Below, one piece after another: positions 1-11,949 of a DNA stretch of 64,000 bases. The stretch's first letter is position 1. Each line of letters starts with the position of its first letter. A model generated the notes under the pieces. That model was not told where the DNA came from. It searched no databases and saw only the letters and a program-made list of their open reading frames with translations. The position numbers and the translations under genes were made by a program. This DNA is from Ceratorhiza oryzae-sativae (lineage: Eukaryota; Basidiomycota; Agaricomycetes; Cantharellales; Ceratobasidiaceae): positions 17,849-81,848 of the forward strand of contig JARWMV010000069.1 in the NCBI GenBank assembly GCA_030998015.1. The letters run 5' to 3'.

Positions 1-99
1 GCGCCGCAAGTTCGGGAAAATACGCTGTGCGTTATGCAACAAGTATAAAGCGGCTCAATTGACACGGATTCCGCGCTCAGCGTAAATTGCCCCCTTGCT

Positions 100-2923
100 A
101 TGTTTGGACTCGCGACTTGTGTCGCCCTTGCGCTTGGCTCTCTCAGGTTGGCCGGAGCAGCCTCGCCCCTCCAAGCCTACAAATGGAAGAACGTCAAGAT
201 CGGTGGAGGCGGTGGATTTGTGCCTGGTATGCCGATGTGATCTGGGATTTGATAAAGTACTCATACGGTCGAAAGGTATCGTTTTCAACACCAAGGAAAA
301 GGGCCTTGCCTATGCCCGTACCGATATTGGAGGTCTGTACAAACTTAACGCCGACGACTCGTGGACTCCGCTCTTGGACTTTGCGGATAGCGTCACTTGG
401 AACTACTGGGGTGTCGATGCCGTCGGTAAGCAGACACCCTCTTTGGTTTTATCGGTTTACTTATCGAATCTTATGAACCAGCAACCGATCCGGTGGAACC
501 GAAACGAGTCTATGCGGTTACTGGCTTGTACACCAACAGCTGGGACCCCAATAACGGACAAGTTCTTCGGTCCTCTGATTACGGAAGCACGTGGGCAGTC
601 ACAAAACTGCCGTTCAAAGTAGGCGGGAACATGCCGGGACGTGGTCTTGGGGAGGTGAGGGCCGCGAATCGAAGTGTTGGGTTATCATCTCATATGCTAT
701 GCACAGCGCCTTGCCATCGACCCGAACAAAAACTCCATTCTCTTCTTCGGTGCACGAAGCGGAAATGGCTTGTGGAAGTCGACCGATTACGGCGTGACCT
801 TCACCAAAGTCTCGTCGTTCACGAATACTGGTACGTCCTGTTTGTGTGTAACACAAATAGGCGAACTTACAACCTGACGGGTTAGGTACATATATCGCGA
901 ATCCCTCCGATTCGACCGGATACAACAGCGACAAGACCGGCATCGCTTGGATCACGTTTGACTCCACCTCATCCAAATCTGGGACAGCGACTCCCCGCAT
1001 CTTCGTCGGCGTCGCAAACACCAACGCCAACTCGGTATTTGTTTCCAACGATGGTGGCTCGACCTGTAAGTGCCCTTTGGGATGTGTCGGAAATGTCATG
1101 CTGATGGGCTATTTGATTGATAGGGTCTGCGGTCGCTGGCCAGCCAACCACTTACATGCCCCACCATGGTGTCCTTTCTCCTGCTGAAAAAGTGCTCTAC
1201 ATCACTTATAACAATAATGCCGGACCTTACGACGGCACTCTTGGCGCGGTTTACAAATACAACATTGCGACCTCAACCTGGACAGATATAACCCCGGTTA
1301 GCGGCAGCGATCTCACGTTCGGATTCAGTGGGCTGGCTGTCGACCTGCAAAAGCCCGGTACACTGATGGTTGCGCCGTTGAACGAGTGGTGGCCCGATAG
1401 CCAAGTGTTCCGCTCTAACAACTCGGGCGCGACTTGGACGAGGCTTTGGGAGTGGGCTGGGTACCCCAATATGGTCAGTGCTAAAATGCCCGAATGCGGC
1501 TCCAGGCTAAATATAGCAACAGAATCGCTACTACAAGTACGACGTATCCCTGGCGCCTTGGCTCAACCCTCCTGGCAACACCGATACGAAGCAGGTATGT
1601 CGGTTTAGACTCTGGCGGACAAGCAATCCCTGATGATGTCATAGATCGGCTGGATGATGCAAGCTCTCTCCATTGATCCGTTCGACTCGAACCACTGGCT
1701 CTACGGTACGACCAGAGGTCGTTGAGCACTGAGAACCTGTGCTTATTTCTCTTGTGTAGGCACTGGTGCAACTGTCTATGGCGGTCGTGACCTCACGAAA
1801 TGGGACACGGTTCACAACATCACCCTCAAGTCTCTGGCGGATGGTATCGAGGAAACCGCGGTGCTGGCACTGATCTCTCCTCCTTCTGGTCCGAACCTGC
1901 TTTCTGGAGTTGGCGATATCGGTGGATTCGTGCACTCGAGCTTGACCACTGCCCCGAAGTATGCATACCTGAATCCCCACTATGTCACGACCCCTGACAT
2001 GGATTACGCTGGTCTCAAGGCAAGTGGCGTTTAGTGCTGCTCTTCCCAAGAATCTAACTCTCGGTTAGCCCGCCACTGTTGTTCGGATCGGGAACGACGG
2101 AACCGACGGTAACAAGCAGGTTGCTGTTTCGACGGACTCGGGAGCCAATTGGACCCCGTATACTCCCGCTCCTGACGGTGCATATGGCGGCAAGGTCGCG
2201 ATCAATGCCAACGGCGATACTATCCTCTGGCGTAGCGCTTCCAGCGTCAGCGTATCCCGCAACTCGGGCGCCTTTACCACCGTTTCTACCCTGACTACCA
2301 GCAGCGTTATCGCGTCCGACAAGAAAAACGCCACCGTCTTCTACGCTGCTACTGGCAGCAAATTCTACGTTTCCACCAATTATGGTTCGACTTTTACCGC
2401 CACCGCTGGAAGCCTTGGCTCCTCGAGCAGCCCGGTAAAGATCGTGGCAAATCCGAACGTCGCTGGAGATGTCTGGGTCTCGACTGATAAAGGACTGTTC
2501 CACTCGACCAACTATGGGACAACCTTCACGGCAGTTTCTGGTGTGACCCAAGCCTGGGAAATCGGCCTGGGTGCGCCCAAGACGAGCGGGCAGTATGCGA
2601 GCGTATTCGCTGCTGCCACTATCAGTGGCGTGACTGGATACTTCCGATCGGATAACTCGGGGAGCACGTGGGTTCAGATCAACGATGCTGCTCACGGATT
2701 TGCCAATCCATCAACTAATGTGAGTATATGCGCATATGTTCAATTGTATACATCGTTTCTGATAAGCCTTTGGGGCATCTAAGCCTATTTCTGGAGACCC
2801 TCGAGTCTACGGAAGAGTCTATATCGGCACCAACGGGCGTGGAATCTTGTAAGTTTTGTGACTTACGTACGTTGAACTGAACATTAACTCTATTGATGCC
2901 TTAGCTATGGTGACATTGCGTAA
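100..2923 (+). CDS. Secreted GH74 xyloglucanase (xyloglucan-specific endo-glucanase / oligoxyloglucan reducing-end-specific cellobiohydrolase type)
   Basis: Cleaves the beta-1,4-glucan backbone of plant xyloglucan outside the cell. Exons by hand: 100-226, 276-425, 482-654, 707-830, 886-1065, 1124-1473, 1523-1594, 1645-1717, 1760-2019, 2069-2719, 2784-2848, 2905-2923 (2244 nt, 747 aa). The ATG at 100 opens a hydrophobic signal peptide followed by YKWKNVKIGGGGGFVPG, the usual mature GH74 start. Many Asp-box (BNR) repeats are visible (SSDYGSTW, STDYGVTF, SNDGGSTW, SNNSGATW, SDNSGSTW), as expected of the two seven-bladed propellers. The two family catalytic aspartates are in place: D59 in ARTDIGGLY and D469 in GVGDIGGF. 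The protein ends soon after GRVYIGTNGRGIFYGD, so there is no C-terminal CBM1. Intron 9 (2020-2068) uses a GC donor. The choice between endo and exo mode cannot be read from the sequence. Confidence 0.93.
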
Positions 2924-3350
2924 ATGTTGTGGGGCTATCTAGGTCATGAATCATTCGGCTGTAATTTTCAAGCAAAATTGAATTGAGTTCAATCACCTGG
3001 GCGTTGCGTGAATGAGCCCCGCTAGTGTAGCCGAACGAGCGGAAGTTCTTCATGGGTGTTCAGCGATCACGGCGAGCGTGTGCCATGTGGCATCCTTCAA
3101 TCCGGCCTACATGAACTTTGATAGAGCTACCGTCGGCCTCCGGGCCGTTCGAAATCTGGATGGTCCTCGCACCGATCAACGAATCTGACGTATTATGATC
3201 ATCAGTCCAGCCTCGGGGACACATGAAGTAACGAAGCCCCGAAGCAAGCTCGGGCTGAGATTACCGGTGGAGATCACGTAGTTAACCGTCGTGATTGATA
3301 AAATCAGGAAGAGCAGGTGTGTCGGGAAGTAACCTGTAGGCTGTCAGACC
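2924..3350. other. Intergenic: 3' end of the GH74 gene and promoter of P450 1
   Basis: 427 bases between two plus-strand genes. No open frame, repeat or clear TATA motif that I would defend. It must carry the GH74 terminator region and the P450 promoter. Confidence 0.6.
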
Positions 3351-6300
3351 ATGGTCAATCCTCCAATTCTGCTTGGGGCCGCGGCCGTCGTGTCGGGAGC
3401 ATGGTTAATATTTTGGAACCGGAAACGTCAATCATTCCCTTTGCCTCCAAGTCCAATTTACTGGCCGATCATTGGCAATCTTCTCTCCATGCCCGCTGAG
3501 AACGAGCACATTGGATTTATGAAACTTGGGAAAATGCTCGGTAGTAAGTGCATCGCCATTGAACCTGAATACCAGGTTGATACCTTTAACGTGGCTCTTT
3601 GGCAGGTGATATTATTTCATTGCGGATGTTTGGAACCCAAATTATAGTCTTGAACTCGTACGAGGATGCTATCAACCTCTTAGAGAAGCGGTCGGGCATA
3701 TATTCTGACAGAATCTGTCCGACTATGTTGAGAGAACCTTCGTTGTATGTCACATTCTACTAATCGAATCCGTCACAGGTTGTGAGACTTGGCTTTGCTT
3801 TTAGGATGCACTGGCCGGGCTTCATCACTTTGTTGGGCTACAACGACAGATGGAGAAAGTCCCGTCGGCTTATGCACACTTGGTTACATAAAAAAGCCGC
3901 CGAGAGTTTCCATTCTTCACAGCAGCTTCAAGCCCGCCTGCTATTGCAAAGGCTACTCCAGAGGTCGAAAAAAACCATCACTTCAAATGAGCTCGATGCA
4001 GAATTCCATAGGTAATCCTCATCTAATGCAACCTGCCGAAGCACTAAGTTCAATTCGCCACAGGACCGCCGCTGCAACGCTCGTTGACTCCATTTATGGC
4101 TACAAGCTACACTCTGATGATGATCCGTTCGTCCTGGAGCTGAAAGAAGCCATGGATCATGGACTGCATGCGGCTCTCCCATCGAGTATGACCCAAATGC
4201 CTATCGACATGCGGTCTCTGAATGGTTTTTGAATCTACAGGTTTTCTTGTCAACCTATTTCCAGCTCTAGTCCATGTCCCCAAATGGTTCCCTGGTGCAC
4301 GCTGGAAAAAGACAGCTCGAGAATGGAGGATTCAAAAAGATCGTGCCGTGGATACAACATACGACTGGGCTAAAGAGCAAATTGTCGTTGTTGTTGTTGT
4401 AATCCAGTTTATTCTGTCCGCTCAGCCCGCGGCTATGTAAGACAGTTACAACAGTTTGTGGTATAGGAAACCGCCTTCTACCCCGCCCCATCGTCGGCCC
4501 CTGGGCCTGTTATCCCAATACTCCGAGCAATGCCCGGCAGACGAGCCTACGCCCCCCTGCCGTCCGACCTTCTAGGTCGTTTTAGTGCCCCAGAGCTCCC
4601 CAAATCTGCAATTGCAGTTTTGTGTCCTTTCTGGTAGTCTCCTTGTTCTCTTCGCCCGATCTGTTCGTCCGTTATAGTAGTCCTATGCGCTCGAGGTATT
4701 GCATCAAATGCTTCGTCGCCTTCCCTGGTTCCAGCAGAGCCCTAAACGATCTTGACGCGTCTCCCAAATCGCGCGTTCTCAGTACCCGTTCCGCCTTGTG
4801 CGCCGGACAGATCATCAGCACGTGGAATATCGTCTGGTCTTGAAGCTTGCAGTTCGGGCACGTTGGGGAGTCGATGATTTTGAATCGGCTGAGGTACGCT
4901 GCAACCGGGAAGTGCTCGAGACGTAGTTGGACCAAAGCTGCAAAATCGCGTCGGGGAAGGGCCTTGGCCATCTTGAAAAAGTTGAGCGACGGGTATGTTG
5001 GGTCTAGGTTCTGTAATCTGTCTTTTCTTATTGTGTCTTCAACTTCTTCCTTCCATCGGCGTAAAAGTAGTTTCCGGAACATTCGAATCGCCGCCGTAGG
5101 ATTGATCGGTATGCGTCCTCTCAGATGTCCCGGGAGCAGTTCGATTTGACTTCTGCCGCCTTGCCCTGCATCTCTCGCCGCCTTGTCCGCCTTCTCGTTT
5201 CCGTCCACTCCTTCGTGTCCTGGTATCCATCTTGCTTCGATTCTTGCCTGCCCGTGTCTCTCCGATACCCTGCGCAGTAAGGATGCCATGTCAGCAAACA
5301 TGTTCGACAACTGTTTCGTCTTTCCTGCCTCCAGCGTGCGCAGCACCGCCTGGTTATCCACAAATATAGCTGCGTCCTCAAACGGCCATCTCTCCGTCTC
5401 TAGTAGGTGCAGACCAAGCTGCAGGCCTATAATCTCTGCCTCGTACACCTCGTGCTCCTCGTCTGAGCCCAAGTACACCTTGAGTGTTCGATCCACCGCT
5501 CCATCTCTGACTAGCACCGCCGCAGCTCCTACTCCGCCGTCTTTCATGGACCCGTCCGTGTAGATTTTTACATCTGCTGCAAGATTCTTCTCAGCTTCTA
5601 TCGCCTCCTCTCGTGTCTCGTCTATCGTGATCTTAAGTTTTGAGAGTATTCTCCGTAATTCCCCGCTCTGGGCTCTCGGTGCAAAATCTGCCACATTAAC
5701 TTCAGTAGTCATGAATAGGATGTGTAAAGGTGAACGATGCTCAGCTGGTATGTGTTTCCCTTCTCGGTCGACCAAACTCCTGAGCGGATGGCTTTGCGGG
5801 ATCGATGCTAGCCGTACCGCCGCCCGATGACAGGCCCTTTGCAGTTCTAGCTTCACCGGGAGAATGCCGGCATGTACATCGAGTGCGTCGGTTGGTGATG
5901 TTCGCAGGGCGCCCGTTATATTGAGTGCTGAGATACGTTGGATTGTCTGTAATCGTTTCGTGAAACCCGCCGCGCCGAGGTCTCTGGTTCCGAGTTCATT
6001 CCTGCGGACGTGTTCCCACCAAACGTCAGCTGCATAAGTCACTTTTGGTAGAAAAACTGCCTGATGTAGACGACGCGCTGCCTCCGGCTTCAGGCCGTGC
6101 CTCGTTCTGGACACTCTCCTCAAGAGATTGACCCAGGTGGAAGCCGTCTTTAGCACTCCAGCTCTCTGCTCTCCCCATCTCAACTCCTCGTCGAATATCA
6201 CCCCGAGGAAACGGTGCGATTTAACCGGCTCAATCAGCACACCTCCAATCTGAATCGCCTCGGCTTTTTTCTCCTTGCTCCTCGTAAATCCAACTAGTGC

Positions 6301-9300
6301 CGTCTTGTCCAGCGCAAACTCCGAGGTGTGCAGCTTCGCCCACTTTAACGCCCCATCTTCCCTTTCCAACATGTCCTTGAGCATCTCCTCCGCCTGCTCC
6401 ATATTCGCCGCCCTCGTCAAAAGAGCCACATCGTCAATATATCCAACCGCTAGCTCCTCCCGTTTGCCCCTCCCTTTTGGTTCTTGGGCTACCCTAATTA
6501 GATCGCTGTTGTAGAATATATAAAAAATACACGAGAGCGGACAGCCCTGGTCTATCCCATGTTTGATTTCGAATTTTCCTGATTCGTAGTCGTCGAACTT
6601 GAGAACAGTAGTCCGGCCGGCTAGTTTACGCTCCATCCAAGTTACGTAGTCTTCGGGGATTCCACTTTTCCGAAGGTTGTGAGCCAGCCTGGCCGGGCTC
6701 GCGTTTGGGAAGGCTCCCGATACGTCCAAGAAAAGCCCAGCTACTACGTCTCCGTTGCGCCACGCGTTTTTGATGAACGAAGTGAGTGTGTGCATAGAGT
6801 CGGATGTCGTGCGTCCTTGTCGACCTCCGAAGTGGTGCTCCGGTAGCAGGTTCCACTTTTCCGCTAGCCTGTTGAGCTCCTCCGCCACACATGCTGACAG
6901 TAGCTTTGAGATGACGTTGAGTAGTGCGATAGGTCTGTAGGCTTTAGGTTTCGAGTAGTCCGGTTTTCCTGGTTTCCGTAAGACTATGGTGGTTGATTCT
7001 CGCCAGGCTTGCGGGTAGTATTGTAGAGTGAAGGTTGCTCGATAGAGGGGAACAAGTAGAGGCACAAGCGTGTCGGCACAGTATATGTAGATGCAGTTGG
7101 GTATTCCATCCGGGCCGGGGGCTTTGTACGCTGAAGTCTGTCAATCGCGCGGCGCAGCTGCGCACCTGTTACTCTTCGGAATGGTTCTACGTCGTCAATG
7201 TAGTCCTCTTCGTCAAAAGGCGCATCGGCTTCCGGAGTTGGGAAGAGAGTGTCGTAGAAGACCGATCCCTTCTCCTCGTTCGTCTCGCATTTTTGTTGCT
7301 CTCCGTTTGGCCTGTCGACTACCAGGGTGGGGACTCGAGTCGCGCCGCCATCCCCCTTAGCGCTTGTAAGATATCGGTGGGCTGTCCAGAGGTCGTCTGC
7401 GTCGGCTGTGTCGATGAAGTTGTTCCAGCACATCTTCTGCGAGTCTTTCATCGCGTTCCTAAAGTCTTCTTCAGCCTGTTTGAGTTCGTCGTATGCAGGG
7501 TGACCAATCTCGTAATCATAACGGTTGACGGTTCTACTCAGCTTGTTTTTTGCTTTCCAAAGTTCCGTGAGCTGGGGAGTCCACCAACGTTTTGAGTGCG
7601 GGCTTTGCTTAATTTCCGGTACCAGTTCTTCGATAGTTGCTTGAATGGCTTGCATCAGGTCCCCTAGCCGCTTGTTAAAGTTCCTGACCGTGGTGACTTT
7701 TCCTGTAGGCAGCGCATCAGTTCGTGTTTTAAGTTTTTCGTTGAACTCATCCCAATTCGTCTTCCTGTAGTTCCTTCGAGTCTCTGTCTTCGCCCTTTCG
7801 CACGTGAGGTTTATCACTGTGTGGATTGCAAAATGATCGGTCGAAGTGATATTTGGGTCTGGGGAGGCTGTGCAGAGGTCGACGTAGTCTTCGAGTCTTG
7901 ACGAAATAAAAACGTTGTCTAGTCTAGAAAGGTTCTGAGTAGTGTACAGTTTATGTGTAGGCATCCCACCAGGTAGGGTCATAACGAGGTTGTTGTTCGA
8001 GGTCAGGTCTATCAACTTCTCCGCTGCCTCCATTCGTGCGTCCGTGAAAAGGTGTTCGTTCCTTGGTTCATCCCAAAGTGGATGATGTCGATTGAAGTCG
8101 CCTAGTAGTATAACGTTGATGTGTCTGGGCAGACTTGCAAAGTGGGATTCCAAGAGTTCGATTGTATCGTTGTGCGCCGTCGTTATAAACATTATAGATC
8201 CTAGTTTTCCCTTGAGAGGTTTCGAGTTCGATTGCTGTAACATCCGCTGTTCGTAGAGCTACTGTTCGCCAACAGTTGGTTGAGAGTTTCCGATTAACTA
8301 GTAGAAGCGATCTAGAGCGAGGTTGGCCGTCATGAAGGTGGTTCGTAGGGTAGGCTGAGATCCATTTAGACGTAATTCCAATAGCGTTTTTATCTTTGAG
8401 TGCCGGTTCCTGAATAGCTAGTATATCCCAGTTGTCTGGGTTTACTGATTTCATAAGGTCGTGGTGAGCAGTAGGAGATGTATTAACATTTTGTTGCCAT
8501 ATCCTGAGTTTTCCAAGTCTTGTGTTGTTTGCGTTTGGTCGTCTAGGCATGAGCGGTTTCTGGAGATACTAGCGTGCTGGGGGAAGAGGAGGTTGGGGCG
8601 TTGGTGTATTCGGTGAGTGTTGTTTGTCTAGGAGGGATGACCAATCCGCCTAGTGTTGGTTGAGCTAAGTTATCCGGTCGTGGGTGGGCTTCCTGAGGGC
8701 CTAGTGTTGGTTCAACTGGAGGTGGTGCTGGCGCATAAGTGTGCTCTTTGCGTGTGCGAGGGGGTCGGAAGCGTTGCTCGATCTCTCTAGCTCCAAGGAG
8801 CTCCCATGTCCACGCTTCACTAGTAACAAAGAAACGATAGCGGTTATCTGGGATTCTGTCAGAGAGGTTGGCACACCTGGTAGCGTAGCCTGGGCAGGAT
8901 GTCGACCAGGTTGGGTGTCCCTTGGTCTTGCACGTTACGCAGTAGGTGTCTAGCCGATTCGTGCACTTCTCGTTCGATGTTCGCCCCCGCAGGTGCCACA
9001 CGTCTGCGTGGCAGAGCAGTCCTTAGCTTGGTGACCTGGTAGCTGGCAATTATAGCATCGCAGCGGGGTTGATAATAGCTTCACCGTGGAGCAGTCCTTC
9101 CCCTCTAAAGTCATTCGATTCGCAATCCAGAGGTTTGCCGTCTCCTTCGTCGTACAGTGGACAATCAAGTGTGCGTGTCTTTGCCCTGGCTCGCGTTTTG
9201 AAGGGTCCCTGATCCACCTCAGGCTGAGTATCGAGCCCTTCGGAAGGTTGTTGGTCTCTTCTAGATAATCGACTGTCGCCTTCTTTGCAACATCAAGGGA

Positions 9301-11949
9301 GATTGGGACGTGCTGAACTAGAACTGGGAATTTGCGTTCTCGAATCTGGACTGCACAGCCAAAGCCATCAGTAAATCTGTTGCAAACGTCTGGGCGCACC
9401 AGCCAACTCCTTGCTTCCACTGAGTTCATTTCGTAGAGCAGCCCCCCATTTGCTTGTCTTGCGACCGAGGTAAACTGAACTTTCTCGGGTTTCCCGTTGA
9501 GCAGTTCTGGCTCTACAATCTTCTCTACCGCCTTCCGTGCCTGTTCAAGTAAATCCTGTTCAGCAACGTTCTGGAGTCCCCTCTGACCCGAGACCACTTC
9601 TGGGTCAATCATCAGTTGCTTCTCTCGTCTCTCTTCTCCTCGCCTTAATCTCTCTGCTCCTTGTTGAACTTGTTTCTCCGATAGAGAGTTCTCAGGGGCT
9701 ACCTCTTCCAGTGGAGGCCAGACTCCCCCCCTTGCCACTGCCGCCGCGTACGATCCACTTCTGCCCCCCGTCTCCTCTTGTCCCTCCACTGGTTCATATC
9801 CCCATCCCACTCTTCCTGCTGGCTGTGCTCCCCAAACTGGCGGAGTCGGGTCAGTGCTCGTCGCTGGGGGTATCACTGGGTCTTTCGCTCGCGCGATTGC
9901 TCCCTCCTCCCTCATCTTCGTCCATTCTCCCCTTTCCACTTCAAGTTTCCTCAGAGTAGCCTTCATCCCATCCAGTACTCTATCTAGCGAGGCCCTTTCA
10001 AGCTCCTGCTGTCTCTTCTCCTCCACAAAACGGCCCCTCTCCCCAGCTAACTCCCTTTTTTCTTGCGTAAGGACCTCCTCCGTCGCACTCACTGTCTCCT
10101 CCCTCTCTTCAAGTCTCCTCTTTTCTTCCTGTAGACCCTCCATCACCTCCTTCTTTGCGCACTCCCTTGCCTCGTCTCTAACGCTCGTATATCTATGAAA
10201 GGACGCGTCAGCCGTGGCCTCCGAAACGATTTTTCCAAGCGCGTCTTTTAACAGTGTGCCTACTGCTACTGGCACCTCCCAAACTTCCTCGAAGTCCGAG
10301 TCTCCGGCCGTCTCCTTGCCCGTGAAGTTCAAGAGTATTTCGATTAGCTTCTCAAACGCAGGGTGAGAGGTGCCCTGGATGAGGCCTCTGCTTGACAACT
10401 CCTTGATTGCGACTGTCGTCAACATGGCCCGTCGCACCGGCATAGTGGGTGGCTCTACGGGCGCTGGGGCAGTCAACAGATTCGGCGCAGTAAGGACAAC
10501 TGGCGAGGGAGGGGTAGAGATCGCGGAAAGACTGGTAGCATGGTTTCCTGCTGGGGTGTTCGCTCTCCTAGATGTCGCAACGCCTGGTAGTGATGGTTTC
10601 GGTATTATATTTCTGTTTCTGGTAGACATTCCGGCCAGTTCCAGTAGTGAAGCTAAGTAGCAAAGAGTATGAAAAAGTGTCGAAAAACCAAGAATGAGCG
10701 ACCCAGATTTCGAACAAGTCCAGTGTGGCTGTGCTTGATGGTGGTCGTCCCAGAGCAAATTGTCAGTCTGCACGTACCGCCTACTCAGATCATTGACTCA
10801 CATCAATCCCACAGTTAAGTGGGGCGGGTGAACCGTCGATTATTGCATCGCTACTCGAGCATGCAGAACAACTCGGACTACAGCCTGATGAGATCGACGA
10901 TTATGTCAAAAACGTAGCAGCTTCGCTCCTCTCAGGTATGTCATACTATTAGCCAATCCTTAGCTGAATAATAAACCTCTTTGCACTGGTGACATAGCTG
11001 GTACCGATACAGTGAGCCCTGGTCTCAAGTTAATTATATGAAATCGATCAAGCTCACCGACACTGAGGATAGACCACGAATACCCTCCTGGTGTTCGTTC
11101 TGGCAATGTTGCTGTTCCCCGATACCCAGAGGAAGGCTCAGGCAGAAATAGATTCGGTTGTTGGATTGGATCGTTTACCCACCTTCGATGACAGACCAAA
11201 GCTTAGTTATGTCGAGCGACTTTTACAGGAGGTATTCCGATGGTGTCCGATCCTTCCTGGAGGTTTGTTACAGAATCTTTCTTAAAATCGCGATTCGGAC
11301 GATATTTACTGGTACCTAGGATTTCCCCATGCGTGCTATGAAGACGATGTTTATAGAGGGTATCGGATCCCTAAAGGGGCCTTGGTGTAAGTGGTTCGAG
11401 GGATAAGTGTATGTGCAGTATGCTGATGGAATCTGGCTTCAGCATTGCTAACGTTTGGTAATGAATGCCGTTGAATCCTGTCTCAGATCAATCCTCATTG
11501 ATTTGCTAGGTCCATTTGCCGAAATCCAGAGATTTATACCAAGCCGGAAGACTTCAATCCAGACAGGTTTCTTGATCACAAAGTACCTTTGCCCCCTGCT
11601 TTTGGCTATGGCCGAAGGTAAAAGTGATTTTCCCCCGTTAATTGTATTCGGTTGGGTTCATCTATGCTGGTATGGTAGATCATGTCCAGGGATACACTAC
11701 GCCGATTCGTCTCTCTTTATTGCCATCGCCTCTATTTTGGCAACATTTCAGATACGGGTAGCAAAGGATGAGCTGGGGAACGAGGTTTTCCCTAATCTTT
11801 CGGAGAGATCTGGCCACGTTGTTTAGTAAGTGGCTTTACCTCAATAGTGCTTGATCTGATTTCATTTGCATAGTCGACCAGAGCCATTTAAACTTGTCTT
11901 GACACCTCGCTCACCAGGCGACGTGGATCAAATACGCTGTGCGGCATGA
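3351..11949 (+). CDS. Cytochrome P450 monooxygenase 1, coding exons intact, intron 5 interrupted by a LINE
   Basis: Membrane-anchored haem-thiolate monooxygenase; substrate unknown. Exons: 3351-3543, 3606-3744, 3805-4011, 4064-4185, 4241-4383, 10815-10935, 10998-11011, 11073-11262, 11320-11386, 11443-11457, 11510-11617, 11679-11825, 11874-11949 (1542 nt, 513 aa, usual family length). Seen: N-terminal hydrophobic anchor, then the proline hinge LPPSPIYWPIIGN; I-helix oxygen-binding AGTDTT (309-314); ExxR at E366-R369; FNPDRF; haem loop FGYGRRSCPG with ligand C442. The I-helix motif is carried by a 14-nt exon, and a second micro-exon is 15 nt. Intron 5 has grown from about 53 nt to 6431 nt through an antisense LINE (4387-10751). 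Its first bases changed from GTCAGT to GTCGTT, so splicing may be weakened. Similar fungal proteins are often labelled O-methylsterigmatocystin oxidoreductase-like (CYP64 clan); that placement is only an impression. Confidence 0.88.
4374..4386. repeat. Left target-site duplication of the LINE
   Basis: AGAGCAAATTGTC, identical to 10752-10764. It spans the last ten bases of P450 exon 5 and the first three of the original intron. Confidence 0.93.
4672..8550 (-). pseudogene. LINE ORF2: endonuclease, reverse transcriptase and RNase H, with two frameshifts
   Basis: Starts ATGCCTAG, overlapping the end of ORF1 by eight bases. Domains in order: AP-type endonuclease (RIWQQNVN, IQEPALK, LLGDFNRHHPLWDE, SRLDNVF, STDHFAIH); reverse transcriptase (YRPIALLNVISKLL, FGGRQGRTTSDS, DQGCPLSCIFYI, catalytic YIDD in AVGYIDDVALL); RNase H with the D-E-D-D set (IYTDGS, EAEIIGLQL, FVDNQAVL, NEKADKAAR); C-terminal cysteine/histidine knuckle (CPNC...HVLMICP). 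The frame changes near 8175, between the early endonuclease part and HNDTIELL, and near 7127, just before the reverse transcriptase, where one G of an AAAG(G)CCCCC run appears missing. Either change would end the protein early. Confidence 0.9.
8543..10629 (-). pseudogene. LINE ORF1: gag-like nucleic-acid-binding protein with CCHC knuckles, one frameshift
   Basis: Probable start at 10629 (MSTRNRNII), the first ATG of the frame lying well inside the element. The N-terminal half is Pro/Ser/Thr rich. The middle is a long charged coiled coil rich in E, R and K (about residues 150-235), then an RNA-binding-like region, then zinc knuckles CYNCQLPGHQAKDC and CGTCGGEH. The first frame stops at 8950. 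The third knuckle, CVTCKTKGH, continues in another frame to 8543, so one base appears lost near 8975. In family terms this is the RNA-binding chaperone that packages element RNA. Confidence 0.88.
10752..10764. repeat. Right target-site duplication of the LINE
   Basis: AGAGCAAATTGTC, matching 4374-4386. The bases after it (GTCAGT and on to the acceptor at 10814) are the original 53 nt intron 5 of the P450. Confidence 0.93.

Larger units (their letters stand above)
4387..10751 (-). mobile_element. Near full-length LINE (APE endonuclease-RT-RNase H type, Tad1/I-like) inserted antisense in a P450 intron
   Basis: A 6365 bp non-LTR retrotransposon read on the minus strand: 5' end at 10751, ORF1 (gag-like) 10629-8543, ORF2 (endonuclease, reverse transcriptase, RNase H) 8550-4672, then about 285 bp of 3' UTR ending in a short AAC-type tandem repeat (four GTT units on the plus strand at 4387-4398). 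Perfect 13 bp flanking duplications define both ends. The exact duplication and nearly open frames suggest a fairly recent insertion. ORF1 has one apparent single-base frameshift and ORF2 two, so this copy is probably not autonomous as read. The 3' UTR shares CAGACGAGCCTACG and neighbouring sequence with the truncated element at 35.0-35.7 kb. Clade assignment rests on the ORF1 zinc knuckles plus RNase H and has not been tested by phylogeny. Confidence 0.93.
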
